64,000 bases of DNA from Saccharopolyspora montiporae (GTDB lineage: Bacteria; Actinomycetota; Actinomycetes; Mycobacteriales; Pseudonocardiaceae): the NCBI RefSeq assembly GCF_015209505.1, contig NZ_JADEYC010000027.1, positions 35,422 to 99,421 on the forward strand, written 5' to 3'. Below the pieces are notes generated by a model, which did not search any database, was not told the origin of the DNA, and saw nothing but the letters and a program-made list of their open reading frames with translations. A program made the position numbers and the translations under genes. This document shows positions 26,288-34,934 of this stretch, in pieces (within the stretch, counting starts at the first letter, position 1; every line of letters starts with the position of its first letter).

Positions 26288-27592
26288 GTGCAGTACTTGT
26301 GGGGAGCGGGCGGCATGCTGGTGGTGCTGCTGCTCGCGTTCGCGTTGTCCACCGATCGGCGCTCGATCCGCCCGCGCACCGTGCTGGGCGCGCTGGCGAT
26401 CCAGATCGTGTTCGCGGTCCTGGTGCTGGCCACCGGACCGGGCGGTCAGGTGCTCGGTGCCGTGGCCGGTGCCGTGCAGGACGTGATCGATTCCTCCGAG
26501 GAGGGCATCGAGTTCATGGTCGGCCCGATCCTGCCCTCCGAGGGCACGGTGGTGGCCTTCCAGGTGCTCCCGGTGATCGTGTTCGTGTCCTCGCTGACCG
26601 CGGTGCTGTACTACCTCAACGTGCTGCAGTGGGTGGTGCGCATCATCGGCGGCGGCCTGCGCAAGGTCCTGGGCACCACCCGGCCGGAGTCGCTGAACGC
26701 GACCGCCAACATCTTCCTCGGCCAGACCGAGGCCCCACTGGTGATCCGCCCGTACCTGGCGCGGATGACCCGCTCGGAGTTCTTCGCCGTCATGGTCGGC
26801 GGGCTGTCGACGGTGGCCGGCAGCGTCATGGTCGGTTACGCGCTGATGGGCGCGAGCCTGGAGAACCTCATCGCGGCGAGCTTCATGGCCGCCCCGGCCG
26901 GCCTGCTCATGGCCAAGATCATCATGCCCGAACCGCGCAGCACCGACGAGGCCGCCCAAACCGGCCCGGACGCCCGCACCGCGGACAGCACCACCGCAGA
27001 CACCGGAGGCAGTGATACCGACGACGACGGCACGAGCTCCGAGCCGGAGGACTCCGCGGACGAGGACGACACCGGCAAGCCGACCAACGTCATCGATGCC
27101 GCGGCTTCCGGCGCCTCGGACGGGCTGCGCCTGGCGCTCAACGTCGGCGCCATGCTGTTCGCGTTCGTGTCGCTGGTCGCCCTGATCAACCTCATCATCG
27201 GCGCGGCGGGCGGCCTGTTCGGCGTCCCGGAGCTCACCTTGCAGGAGATGCTGGGCTACCTGTTCTCCCCGCTGATGTTCGTGATCGGCGTGCCGTGGGA
27301 CGAGGCGGTGCAGGCGGGCAGCTTCGTGGGCCAGAAGCTGGTCATCAACGAGTTCCTGGCCTTCTCCGAATTCGGCCCGCGGATCGGCGAGTTCAGCGAG
27401 AAGACCACCACCATCGTCACTTTCGCGCTGACCGGGTTCGCCAACATCGGCTCGCTCGGCATCCTGCTGGGCGGACTGGGCGGGCTGGTGCCCAGCAAGC
27501 GCAGCTGGATCGCCCGGGACGGCGTGCGCGCGCTGCTGGCCGGCACCTTGGCCAACCTGCTCTCGGCCACCATCGCGGGCGTGCTCATCTGA
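26288..27592 (+). CDS. NupC/CNT-family concentrative nucleoside transporter
   Basis: A 434-residue membrane protein of the concentrative nucleoside transporter family. FLGQTEAPLVIRPYL is the signature that binds the nucleoside, and MVGGLSTVAGSVMVGY and FALTGFANIGSLGILLGGLG are the paired core repeats. It should import nucleosides with protons or sodium. A 60-residue hydrophilic, strongly acidic insert (about 220-280, rich in Asp, Glu, Ser and Thr) interrupts the middle. GTG 26288 follows a purine-rich AAGGCGGGG. The next gene is an IclR regulator on the same strand. Confidence 0.9.
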   Translation: MQYLWGAGGMLVVLLLAFALSTDRRSIRPRTVLGALAIQIVFAVLVLATGPGGQVLGAVAGAVQDVIDSSEEGIEFMVGPILPSEGTVVAFQVLPVIVFVSSLTAVLYYLNVLQWVVRIIGGGLRKVLGTTRPESLNATANIFLGQTEAPLVIRPYLARMTRSEFFAVMVGGLSTVAGSVMVGYALMGASLENLIAASFMAAPAGLLMAKIIMPEPRSTDEAAQTGPDARTADSTTADTGGSDTDDDGTSSEPEDSADEDDTGKPTNVIDAAASGASDGLRLALNVGAMLFAFVSLVALINLIIGAAGGLFGVPELTLQEMLGYLFSPLMFVIGVPWDEAVQAGSFVGQKLVINEFLAFSEFGPRIGEFSEKTTTIVTFALTGFANIGSLGILLGGLGGLVPSKRSWIARDGVRALLAGTLANLLSATIAGVLI

Positions 27593-27603
27593 CCCGCCGG
27601 TGC

Positions 27604-27641
27604 CCCGCGCCGAGGACCGGCCGGACTATCCTCGGCGCGGG
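27604..27641. promoter_or_regulatory. Perfect 13-bp inverted repeat before iclR-type gene
   Basis: CCCGCGCCGAGGA (27604-27616) and its exact complement (27629-27641) are separated by 12 bp. It begins 12 bases after the transporter stop and ends 22 bases before the regulator start. It may terminate the transporter message or be an autoregulatory operator. Confidence 0.5.
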
Positions 27642-27663
27642 AACCGATCCGAGAGGAGTGGGC

Positions 27664-28413
27664 GTGGCCGCACGAGGCGAGCGCGCCCGGGAGACCGGTC
27701 ACGCCAAGCAGCACCGCACCGTCAGCCGGGTGACGACGATCCTGGAAACCGTGGCCGCCGACCCGCGGGGCGTGCGGCTCAGCGCGCTGGCCGAGGTGCT
27801 CGACGCCCCGAAGACCTCCGTGCACGGGCTGGTCAAAGGGCTCGTCGCGACCGGATACCTCCGCGAGCAGCAGGGCTGCTACCTGCTCGGACCCGCGGTC
27901 GGCGCCCTGCTGTCCTCCCCGGACGCGCAGCTGGCCGCCGCAGCACACCCGCAGATGCAGCGGCTGCGCGACCGCTTCGACGAGACCGTGATGCTGGCGG
28001 TGCTGGTCGGCGATTCCGTGGTGTACCTGGACAGCCTCGAATCCGGGCAGCTGATCCGGTACTCGGCACCGCTGCGCACCCGCCGGCCCGTCTACCCGAC
28101 CAGCACCGGCAAGTGCCTGCTCGCCCACCAGCCCACCGCGCGCCGCGACGCCTACCTGGACGAGCACGTGGACCCGGCCGACCGCGAGCGGGTGCGCCGC
28201 GAACTCGACGAGATCGCGGCCGAAGGCGTGTCGCGCAACCGCGGCGAGACGGTCCCGGACGTCACCGCGATGGCCGGGATCGTGCTCGCCCGCCGGGCCA
28301 CCGCGTCGGTGGCGATCGCCGGCCCCACCGAACGGGTCAGCGCCCACCTGGACGCGATGGCCGGCGAGGTCCGCGAGACCTGCGCCCGGATCGCCCGCGA
28401 CTTGGGTTCCTGA
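27664..28413 (+). CDS. IclR-family transcriptional regulator
   Basis: A 249-residue protein with the IclR layout: N-terminal winged helix (RVTTILETVAADPRGVRLSALAEVLDAPKTSVHGLVKGL) and a GAF-like effector domain (ETVMLAVLVGDSVVYLDSLES; YPTSTGKCLLAH is the conserved IclR segment). GTG 27664 is chosen because GAGAGGAG lies five bases before it. Targets are not shown directly. IclR proteins commonly bind GTTC/GAAC-type palindromes, and two such sites occur 10 kb downstream at the TRAP promoter, a plausible but unproven target. Confidence 0.9.
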   Translation: MAARGERARETGHAKQHRTVSRVTTILETVAADPRGVRLSALAEVLDAPKTSVHGLVKGLVATGYLREQQGCYLLGPAVGALLSSPDAQLAAAAHPQMQRLRDRFDETVMLAVLVGDSVVYLDSLESGQLIRYSAPLRTRRPVYPTSTGKCLLAHQPTARRDAYLDEHVDPADRERVRRELDEIAAEGVSRNRGETVPDVTAMAGIVLARRATASVAIAGPTERVSAHLDAMAGEVRETCARIARDLGS

Positions 28414-28418
28414 CCCGG

Positions 28419-30623
28419 TCAGCGCGGCGCCGGTGCGTCGTCGCGCGGCAGCCCGAGCATCCGCTCGCCGATGACGTTGAGCTGAACCTCGGTGGTGCCG
28501 CCGTAGATCGTCATCGCCCGGCAGCTGACCACCTGCTCCATCCACGTGTCACTGGGCTCGCCGGACACCGACACCACCCCGGCGGTCCCGAGCTCGGCCA
28601 GGCAGAACTCGGCGACCTGCTGACCGAAGCGCATGTTCAGGAACTTGCCGACGCTGGAGGTCGTGCTGCTGTCGCCGCCGGAGAGCTGCTGCAGCACCGA
28701 CCGCGCCCCGAGCAGGTCGATGATCTGGTTGTCGCAGACGAACCGCCCGATCCGCTCGCGGGCGCTGCCGCCGGGCTCGCGGTCCCCGGCGAACCGCAGC
28801 AGATCGGCCAACGTCGGGTACGAGGCGTTGCCGCGCCCCAGCGCCACCCGCTCGCTGGACAACGTCGCCCGCGCCACGCTCCACCCGTCACCCACGTCGC
28901 CGACCACGCAGTCGTCCGGGATGAACACGTCGTCCAGGAAGACCTCGTTGAACAGCTCCTTGCCGGTGGCCTCGCGCATCGGACGCACCATGACACCGGG
29001 CGTGGACATGTCCAGCACGAAGTAGGTGATCCCGGCGTGCTTGGCCGCCTGCGGATCGGTGCGGGCGATGAGCATGGCCCAGTCGGAGAACTGCGCGACG
29101 GTGGTCCAGATCTTCTGCCCGTTGACCTTCCAGCCGCCCTCGACGCGCTCGGCCTTCGTGGTCAGCGAGGCGAGATCGGATCCGGCGCCCGGTTCGCTGA
29201 ACAGCTGGCACCACACGACTTCCCCGCGCAGCGTGGGCACGACGAGCCGCTGCTTCTGCTCCTCGGTGCCGTAGGCCACGACCGCGGGCACCGCCCAACC
29301 GCCCATCAGCAGCTCGGGCCGGCTGATCCCGGCACGGCGGAGCTCCTCGTCGATGACGATCTGCTCCAGCGGACCGGCGTCGCGACCGTAGGGGCGCGGC
29401 AGGTGCGGTTGCACCCATCCGCCGTCGCCGAGCCGCACCAGCCGGTCACCTTCGCCGAGGTCGGCCAGTCCGGCCAGTTCCGCGCGCACCGCCTCGCGCA
29501 CCGACTCGCTGCCCTCGGGCAGGTCGATCTCGACGGGGCGGGCCGCGCCGGACAGCGCCTGGTCGGCGACCTCGGTGGCCAAGTCCCCGGAACGGCCCAG
29601 CAGCCCGCGCACCGTCAGCGCGCGGCGGTAGTACAGGTGCGCGTCGTGCTCCCAGGTGAACCCGATCCCGCCCAGCACCTGGATGCAGTCCGCCGCGCAC
29701 TGCACCGCGGCGTCCGGGGCGACCACCGCCGCGATCGCCGAGGCGAAACCCGCCGCGTCGTCCCCGGAATCCACCGCACGGGCCGCATCCCACACCACCG
29801 CGCGGGCACCTTCCAGCGCGATGCCGGTGTGCGCGCACTTGTGCTTGACGCCCTGGAACTGCCCGATCGGTTTGCCGAACTGGACCCGGGTGCGGGCGTA
29901 CTCGGCCGCGGTGGACACGCTCCAGGACGCGATGCCGACCGCTTCGGCACCGAGCACCACGGCCGCGATCGCGCGGACCTGACCTTCACCGAGCCCGAGC
30001 ACCCGCTCGTCCGGCACGTGCACCTCGGCCACGTCCACCCGCGCCGCGGCCCGGCTGACGTCGAGGCTGTCCTGTTCGACCACCCGCACGTCCGAGCTGT
30101 CCAACACGGCCCAGCGGGTCCGCTCCGCCTCGCGCACCGGTAGCAGCAGCACGTCGGCGAGGGATCCGCCGAGCACGCCCACCGTGGTGCCGGACACGGT
30201 CAGCCCGGACCCGTCGCGAACCCCCGGCAGCGGGGTGCCCAGCGCGGTGGCGGCGGTGCGCGAGCCGTCGGCCAGGCCGGGCAGCAGCTTGGCGGGCAGC
30301 TCACCACCGGCGGCGGCCAATACCGCCGAGGACAGCACCGACGGGGTGAACACCCCTGGTGCGGCAGCATGTCCGAGCGCCTCCAGCGCTACGGCCAGTT
30401 CCAGCAGCCCGCCGCCCTGGCCGCCGTGCTCCTCGGGCAGGTGCAAGCCCAGCAGGCCTTGCTCGCCCAGCTCCGGCCAGAACGGCGCCGCGGTCTCCGC
30501 CCGCGCGTCCACGGCATCGCGCAGCACCTGCGCGGTGACGTGCCGCCGCGCGAACCGGCGCACCGATTCGGCCAGCTCCTCGTGATCGGCACCCAGACCG
30601 ATGCCGAGCCCACCTGCGGTCAT
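28419..30623 (-). CDS. Double-length fused acyl-CoA dehydrogenase (FadE)
   Basis: A 734-residue protein made of two acyl-CoA dehydrogenase units. The N-terminal unit (about 1-365) contains ARTRVQFGKPIGQFQGVKHK and IQVLGGIGFTWEHDAHLYYR. The C-terminal unit (about 380-734) contains CQLFSEPGAGSDLASLTTKA and ends with the YGGTTEVQLNVIGERMLGLP active-site region. Mycobacterial FadE34-type enzymes of steroid and branched-lipid degradation have this fused, heterodimer-in-one-chain form. ATG 30623 follows GGAG by nine bases. It is last in the operon starting at 34105 and converges on the IclR gene with five bases between stops. Confidence 0.88.
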   Translation of the reverse strand: MTAGGLGIGLGADHEELAESVRRFARRHVTAQVLRDAVDARAETAAPFWPELGEQGLLGLHLPEEHGGQGGGLLELAVALEALGHAAAPGVFTPSVLSSAVLAAAGGELPAKLLPGLADGSRTAATALGTPLPGVRDGSGLTVSGTTVGVLGGSLADVLLLPVREAERTRWAVLDSSDVRVVEQDSLDVSRAAARVDVAEVHVPDERVLGLGEGQVRAIAAVVLGAEAVGIASWSVSTAAEYARTRVQFGKPIGQFQGVKHKCAHTGIALEGARAVVWDAARAVDSGDDAAGFASAIAAVVAPDAAVQCAADCIQVLGGIGFTWEHDAHLYYRRALTVRGLLGRSGDLATEVADQALSGAARPVEIDLPEGSESVREAVRAELAGLADLGEGDRLVRLGDGGWVQPHLPRPYGRDAGPLEQIVIDEELRRAGISRPELLMGGWAVPAVVAYGTEEQKQRLVVPTLRGEVVWCQLFSEPGAGSDLASLTTKAERVEGGWKVNGQKIWTTVAQFSDWAMLIARTDPQAAKHAGITYFVLDMSTPGVMVRPMREATGKELFNEVFLDDVFIPDDCVVGDVGDGWSVARATLSSERVALGRGNASYPTLADLLRFAGDREPGGSARERIGRFVCDNQIIDLLGARSVLQQLSGGDSSTTSSVGKFLNMRFGQQVAEFCLAELGTAGVVSVSGEPSDTWMEQVVSCRAMTIYGGTTEVQLNVIGERMLGLPRDDAPAPR

Positions 30624-30653
30624 GAACACGTTCTCCTTCCTCAGCACCGGTTT

Positions 30654-31532
30654 TCACGCCCACGCGGCGAGTTCGCGCTCGACGTCGCGCACCGTCCACG
30701 GACCGTCCACCTGCGCCGTGCGCACGTCGTGCCAGCCGGCGAGCTCGGCGATCGCCCCGCCCTGCACGGAGAAGACCCGCCCGGTGAACGGGCAGTCCTC
30801 GGCCGCCAGATGGGCGACCAGCGGGGCGATGTTGGCCGGGCTGAACGCGTCGAACTCCCCTTCGTCGGGCTCCTCGTCGAACAGCGCACCCATCCCGGGC
30901 GTGGCCAGGGTCAGCCGGGTGCGGGCGATCGGTGCGATCGCGTTGACCCGCACTCCGTAGCGATCCAGCTCCGCGGCCGCGACCTGGGTCAGCGCCGCGA
31001 TCCCCGCTTTGGCCGCACCGTAGTTGGCCTGACCGGGGTTGGGCAGGAACGTGCCGGACGCGGATGCGGTGTTGATGACCGCCGCCCGCACGTCCTCGCC
31101 CTGCTTGCTGCGCTGCTTCCAGTGCCCGGCGGCGTGCCGCAGCATCGCGAAGTGCCCCTTGAGGTGCACGCCGAGCACCGAATCCCACTGCTCCTCGTCC
31201 ATCCCGGCGATGAACGCGTCGCGCAGGATGCCCGCGTTGTTGACCAGCACGTCGAGCCGCCCGAACTCGGCGACCGCGCGGTCCACGAGCGCGCCGGCAC
31301 CGCGCCAGTCGGCGACATCGCTGCCGTCGGCGACCGCGGTGCCGCCTGCCGCGGTGATCTCGTCGGCCACGTCCTGCGCCGGGCCGCTGTCGGATCCGGT
31401 GCCGTCGTTGCCGCCGCCGACGTCGTTGACCACGACCGAAGCACCCTCCCCGGCGAACAGCAGGGCGTGCTCGCGTCCGATGCCGCGTCCCGCGCCGGTG
31501 ATGATCGCGACGCGTCCTCGCAACGATCCCAT
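30654..31532 (-). CDS. SDR-family hydroxyacyl-CoA dehydrogenase (MFE-2/Hsd4A-like)
   Basis: A 292-residue short-chain dehydrogenase: TGAGRGIGREHALLFAGEG, VNDVGGGNDGTGSDS, LDVLVNNAGILRD and YGAAKAG. The GGGNDG insertion after the NAD-binding aspartate and the long C-terminus resemble the dehydrogenase domain of peroxisomal multifunctional enzyme 2 and actinobacterial Hsd4A. It would oxidise a 3-hydroxyacyl-CoA made by the neighbouring hydratase. ATG 31532 with GAGGG upstream is preferred; an ATG at 31547 overlapping the upstream stop is possible. Confidence 0.88.
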   Translation of the reverse strand: MGSLRGRVAIITGAGRGIGREHALLFAGEGASVVVNDVGGGNDGTGSDSGPAQDVADEITAAGGTAVADGSDVADWRGAGALVDRAVAEFGRLDVLVNNAGILRDAFIAGMDEEQWDSVLGVHLKGHFAMLRHAAGHWKQRSKQGEDVRAAVINTASASGTFLPNPGQANYGAAKAGIAALTQVAAAELDRYGVRVNAIAPIARTRLTLATPGMGALFDEEPDEGEFDAFSPANIAPLVAHLAAEDCPFTGRVFSVQGGAIAELAGWHDVRTAQVDGPWTVRDVERELAAWA

Positions 31533-31543
31533 GGTGTGCACCC

Positions 31544-32431
31544 TCATTCCGTCCGGTCGGCGAGGACCGCGAGGCCGTCGGCGATGACGGTCCGCCCGGC
31601 CGCGCCGGTCTCGTAGGCGTAGGTCGTGGCGCCGGGTTCGGTGCCGCTGCGCCAGATCCGGGTGTTGAGGTCCTGCCCGGGCAGGACCGGTTTGGCGAAC
31701 CGCACGGCGAGCCTGCGCAGCCGCGCGGTGTCCGAGCGGGCGAGTTCGGTGAGCACGGCCCAGGAGGTGAACGCCATCGTGCACAGGCCGTGCGCGATGA
31801 TGCCCGGCAGCCCGGAGGCGCGGGCCATCTCCTCGTCGAGGTGGATCGGCATCGGATCGCCCGCGGCCTCCGCGTAGCGGAAGGTCTGGTCGTCGTCGAC
31901 GTGCCCGGTGACCTCGGCCGCCGGTGCCACATCGCGCAGTGCCTCGTCGAACCCGTGCGCGGGCGCCGACTCGCCCGTGCGGGAGCCCGCGTCGACCTTG
32001 CGGAAGAACGCGGTCATCCACTGCTCGTTGACGAGCTCACCGGCGACGTCGCGGGTCTCGGTGCGCACGAGAACGGCCGTGCCCGCGGGTTTGCCGTCGA
32101 CACCGACCGGCCGCGCCCGCGACACCAGCCGCTCACCGGGCCGGATCGGGCGGTGGAAGACGAAGTCCTGCTCGCCGTGCACCAGCTTGCCCAGCAGCTC
32201 GGGCGGTGCGACGGACAGGGCCGCCGGGATCAGCGACGGGAACACCGGGACGATGCCGAACACCGGGGGCGCGATCTCGCCCGCCCGGTGCGCCGGGATC
32301 GGATCGTTGGTCGCCGCCGCGTACTGCGCGATGCGCTCGCGCGTGACGTCGAAGGCGTCCTCCTCGGTCCAGCGCCCGAGGCCGTCGGTGTCGAAAGCGG
32401 GGCCGTCGGTATCGGAAGCGAGGCCGGTCAT
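31544..32431 (-). CDS. Double-hotdog MaoC-type enoyl-CoA hydratase
   Basis: A 295-residue two-hotdog protein. The N-terminal half is the degenerate dehydratase half. The C-terminal half carries the hydratase-2 catalytic motif DPMPIH (Asp-x4-His) followed by LPGIIAHGLCTMAF. It hydrates trans-2-enoyl-CoA to the (R)-3-hydroxyacyl-CoA and is split off as in actinobacterial Hsd4B-like enzymes, next to the matching dehydrogenase. Four bases separate it from the upstream SRPBCC gene. Confidence 0.88.
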   Translation of the reverse strand: MTGLASDTDGPAFDTDGLGRWTEEDAFDVTRERIAQYAAATNDPIPAHRAGEIAPPVFGIVPVFPSLIPAALSVAPPELLGKLVHGEQDFVFHRPIRPGERLVSRARPVGVDGKPAGTAVLVRTETRDVAGELVNEQWMTAFFRKVDAGSRTGESAPAHGFDEALRDVAPAAEVTGHVDDDQTFRYAEAAGDPMPIHLDEEMARASGLPGIIAHGLCTMAFTSWAVLTELARSDTARLRRLAVRFAKPVLPGQDLNTRIWRSGTEPGATTYAYETGAAGRTVIADGLAVLADRTE

Positions 32432-32435
32432 CGGA

Positions 32436-32867
32436 TCAGGAGACCAGTCCGGCCAACGCGGACACCGACTTCTCCAGCTCGCCCTTGGTGTTCTTGCCCA
32501 GGGCCGTGCCGATGGGGCCGACGATCATCTGGCCGGTGAACTCGGCGTCGATGGTCGCGGTGGAGCCCTCGCCCACGGGTTCGACGGTGAGCGTGAACGA
32601 GACCTGCACCCCGGCCATGCCGGTGCCGCTGATCCGCAGCGAGCGGGGCGCGTCGTACTCCTCGACGGTCCACTCGATCTTGTTGGCCATGCCCATCACG
32701 GACACGACCTCGGTGATCCGGCTGCCGACGCCGATCTCGTCCGGGATCTCGCTCTTCCAGTCCTGGTGGATCGTCAGCCACTCCTCGAACCGGGCCAGGT
32801 CCGAGACGGTCGACCACGCCTTCTCCGGGGAGCAGGGGAGTTCGGCGGGAACGTGCACGGCGACCAT
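32436..32867 (-). CDS. SRPBCC (START-like) family protein
   Basis: A 143-residue protein of the polyketide-cyclase/SRPBCC lipid-binding fold: PCSPEKAWSTVSDLARFEEW at the start, a beta-rich middle, and the long C-terminal helix (GTALGKNTKGELEKSVSALA). AAGGAG is eight bases before the ATG. Such proteins bind hydrophobic ligands in a deep cavity; in a beta-oxidation operon it may carry or sense the lipid substrate. Function is inferred from context. Confidence 0.85.
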   Translation of the reverse strand: MVAVHVPAELPCSPEKAWSTVSDLARFEEWLTIHQDWKSEIPDEIGVGSRITEVVSVMGMANKIEWTVEEYDAPRSLRISGTGMAGVQVSFTLTVEPVGEGSTATIDAEFTGQMIVGPIGTALGKNTKGELEKSVSALAGLVS

Positions 32868-32899
32868 GGGATCGTCTCCTTCGCTCGGTTGCGGATCGT

Positions 32900-34105
32900 T
32901 CAGCGGTTCGCGGGCCGGTAGGCGGAGACCACGGCGGCACCGCCGAGCCCGATGTTGTGTTGCAGCGCGATGTTGGCGCCCTCGACCTGGCGCCGCTCGG
33001 CCCGGCCGCGCAGCTGCCAGGTCAGTTCGGTGCACTGGGCCAGCCCGGTGGCGCCCAGCGGATGCCCCTTGGAGATCAGGCCGCCCGAGGGGTTGACCAC
33101 CCATCGGCCGCCGTAGGTGGTCTCGGCGGCGTCGACGAGCCGACCGCCCTCCCCCGCGGCGCACAGGCCCAGCGCTTCGTAGGTGATGAGTTCGTTGGTG
33201 GAGAAGCAGTCGTGCAGCTCGATGACGTCCACATCGGACGGATCGACTCCCGCCTGCTCGTAGACCTGCCGCGCCGCGGTCCGGGTCATCTCGGCGCCGA
33301 CGAGGCTGATCGCGCTCTCGTCGTCGAAGGTGCTGGGCAGGTCGGTGACCATCGCCTGCCCGGCGATCTCCACCGCCTGGCCGGCCAGACCGTGCCGCTC
33401 CACGAACGACTCGGAGGCCACGACCACCGCCGCCGATCCGTCCGAGGTCGGCGAGCACTGCAGTTTCGTCAGCGGTTCGTACACCGCGGCCGAGGAGCGG
33501 ATCTCGTCGAGGGTGTAGACGTCCTGGAACTGCGCGTACGGGTTGTCCGCCGAGTGGCGGTGGTTCTTCTCGCCGATCCTGGCGAACTGCTGCTCGGTGG
33601 TGCCGTAGCGGCGCATGTGCTCGCGCCCGGCCGCGCCGAACATGTACGGGGCGGGCGGCATCGCGAACTCGTGCAGCTCGGCCAGCGCGAGCAGGTGCCG
33701 CATCATGGGCTGCTCGCGGTCGTCGTAGGTCGCACCGAGCGAACCGGCCTGCATCTTCTCGAAGCCCAGCGCGAGCGCGCAGTCGGCGGCACCGCTGCGC
33801 ACCGCCTGGGTGGCCAGGAACAGCGCGGTGGCTCCGGTCGAGCAGTTGTTGTTCACGTTGACCACCGGGATACCGGTGAGGCCCAGCTCGTAGATCGCGC
33901 GCTGCCCGGAGGTCGACTCGCCGTAGACGTAGCCGACGTAGCCCTGTTGCACCTGGGCGTAGTCGATCCCGGCATCGGCCAACGCGGCGCTGCCGGCCTC
34001 GCGGGCCATGTCGGGGTAGTCCCCGTCCCGGCTGCCGGGCTTGACGAACGGGGTCATCCCGACCCCGATCACGTACGCCGCACCGCCGCTCGTTCCGCTG
34101 CCCAC
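32900..34105 (-). CDS. SCP-x-type thiolase (lipid-transfer-like acetyl-CoA acyltransferase)
   Basis: A 401-residue thiolase of the SCP-x group with intact active-site regions: [15 protein letters not shown] (nucleophilic Cys), [19 protein letters not shown] and [20 protein letters not shown] (His and second-site GHPLG). It cleaves 3-oxoacyl-CoA, typically branched or sterol side chains. GTG 34105 is chosen because GAGGAGG lies five bases upstream. It is the first gene of the five-gene operon and divergent from a TetR regulator. Confidence 0.9.
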   Translation of the reverse strand: MGSGTSGGAAYVIGVGMTPFVKPGSRDGDYPDMAREAGSAALADAGIDYAQVQQGYVGYVYGESTSGQRAIYELGLTGIPVVNVNNNCSTGATALFLATQAVRSGAADCALALGFEKMQAGSLGATYDDREQPMMRHLLALAELHEFAMPPAPYMFGAAGREHMRRYGTTEQQFARIGEKNHRHSADNPYAQFQDVYTLDEIRSSAAVYEPLTKLQCSPTSDGSAAVVVASESFVERHGLAGQAVEIAGQAMVTDLPSTFDDESAISLVGAEMTRTAARQVYEQAGVDPSDVDVIELHDCFSTNELITYEALGLCAAGEGGRLVDAAETTYGGRWVVNPSGGLISKGHPLGATGLAQCTELTWQLRGRAERRQVEGANIALQHNIGLGGAAVVSAYRPANR

Positions 34106-34141
34106 GTCCGCCTCCTCGCGCACCGGCTGCACCAACCTGTG

Positions 34142-34185
34142 TGCGACAGGCTGTCGCAGATATGTTTCTGAGACAAGGTGTCACA
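34142..34185. promoter_or_regulatory. Two TetR operator-like palindromes
   Basis: TGCGACA-GGC-TGTCGCA (34142-34158, perfect) and TGAGACA-AGG-TGTCACA (34169-34185, one mismatch) share the pattern TGnGACA-N3-TGTCnCA. Their centres are 27 bp apart in the gap between the thiolase operon and the TetR gene. They are the probable binding sites of that TetR protein, controlling both directions. Confidence 0.75.
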
Positions 34186-34213
34186 GGAAAATGGCGCTAG
34201 TAAGCTTCCAGCG

Positions 34214-34897
34214 ATGCTGGAGACCACGAGCGGCGACGGCCGGACGACGCGCTGGGACGCGCACAAGGCGCAGCGCCGGGAGGACGTGCTCGATGCCGCG
34301 GTGGCCGCCATCGAGCAGGACGGGCCGGGCGTGGGCGTGCGCCGGATCGCCGAGGAGGCGGGCCTGCCGCGTTCGGTGGTGTACCGGCACTTCGCCGACC
34401 GCGCCGACCTGGACGAACGGGTCCGGCAACGGGTCGTGGACGCGCTGATGACCGAGCTGGCACCGACGCTGCGACCGGACGGCACTCCCGAAGAGGCCAT
34501 CCGACGGGCCGTGGACGCCTACCTCGGTTGGATCGAGCGGCACCCGCGGCTGCACGCCTTCCTCGGCGCCGGATCCGGCCGACCCGGGCCGGACTCCTCG
34601 CGGGCCGTGTCCGGGACCAAATCCGTGATCGCCGCGACAGTGGCCGACCTGTTTACCCGGCTCGTGCGGGCCTCCGGTGCCGATACGCTGCTCGCCGGTC
34701 CGCTGGCGTCCGGGCTGGTCGGATTGGTGGACGCCTCGGTCAACCGGTGGCTGGGCGACCGGGAGGGCGGGCTTTCCGCGGGCGAGCTCGCCGACTACCT
34801 CACCCGCTCCGCGTGGCTGGTCCTGGACGGCAACCTTCGAGCCCTGGGCGTCGAACTGGATCCGCGCACCCCGGTCGGCGACCTGCTCGAAGGGTAG
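34214..34897 (+). CDS. TetR-family transcriptional regulator
   Basis: A 227-residue TetR protein: the N-terminal HTH (REDVLDAAVAAIEQDGPGVGVRRIAEEAGLPRSVVYRHFADR, about residues 19-60) is followed by an all-helical ligand domain. The ATG at 34214 is preferred because a longer start (GTG 34178) would lie inside an operator palindrome; neither has a strong ribosome-binding site. It probably represses the divergent beta-oxidation operon until an acyl-CoA inducer binds. Confidence 0.87.
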   Translation: MLETTSGDGRTTRWDAHKAQRREDVLDAAVAAIEQDGPGVGVRRIAEEAGLPRSVVYRHFADRADLDERVRQRVVDALMTELAPTLRPDGTPEEAIRRAVDAYLGWIERHPRLHAFLGAGSGRPGPDSSRAVSGTKSVIAATVADLFTRLVRASGADTLLAGPLASGLVGLVDASVNRWLGDREGGLSAGELADYLTRSAWLVLDGNLRALGVELDPRTPVGDLLEG

Positions 34898-34934
34898 AAC
34901 TTGGGCGATGCCGGCGAGGCAGGCCCCGGAAGCT

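Noticed and set aside
27600..30143. 847-codon plus-strand open frame spanning the IclR gene and the fused FadE
   Set aside because: It overlaps two well-defined genes in other frames, and its translation is Arg/Ala-rich shadow sequence.
34178..34213. GTG 34178 as the TetR start
   Set aside because: It lies inside the second operator palindrome and lacks a ribosome-binding site; ATG 34214 gives a normal TetR length.
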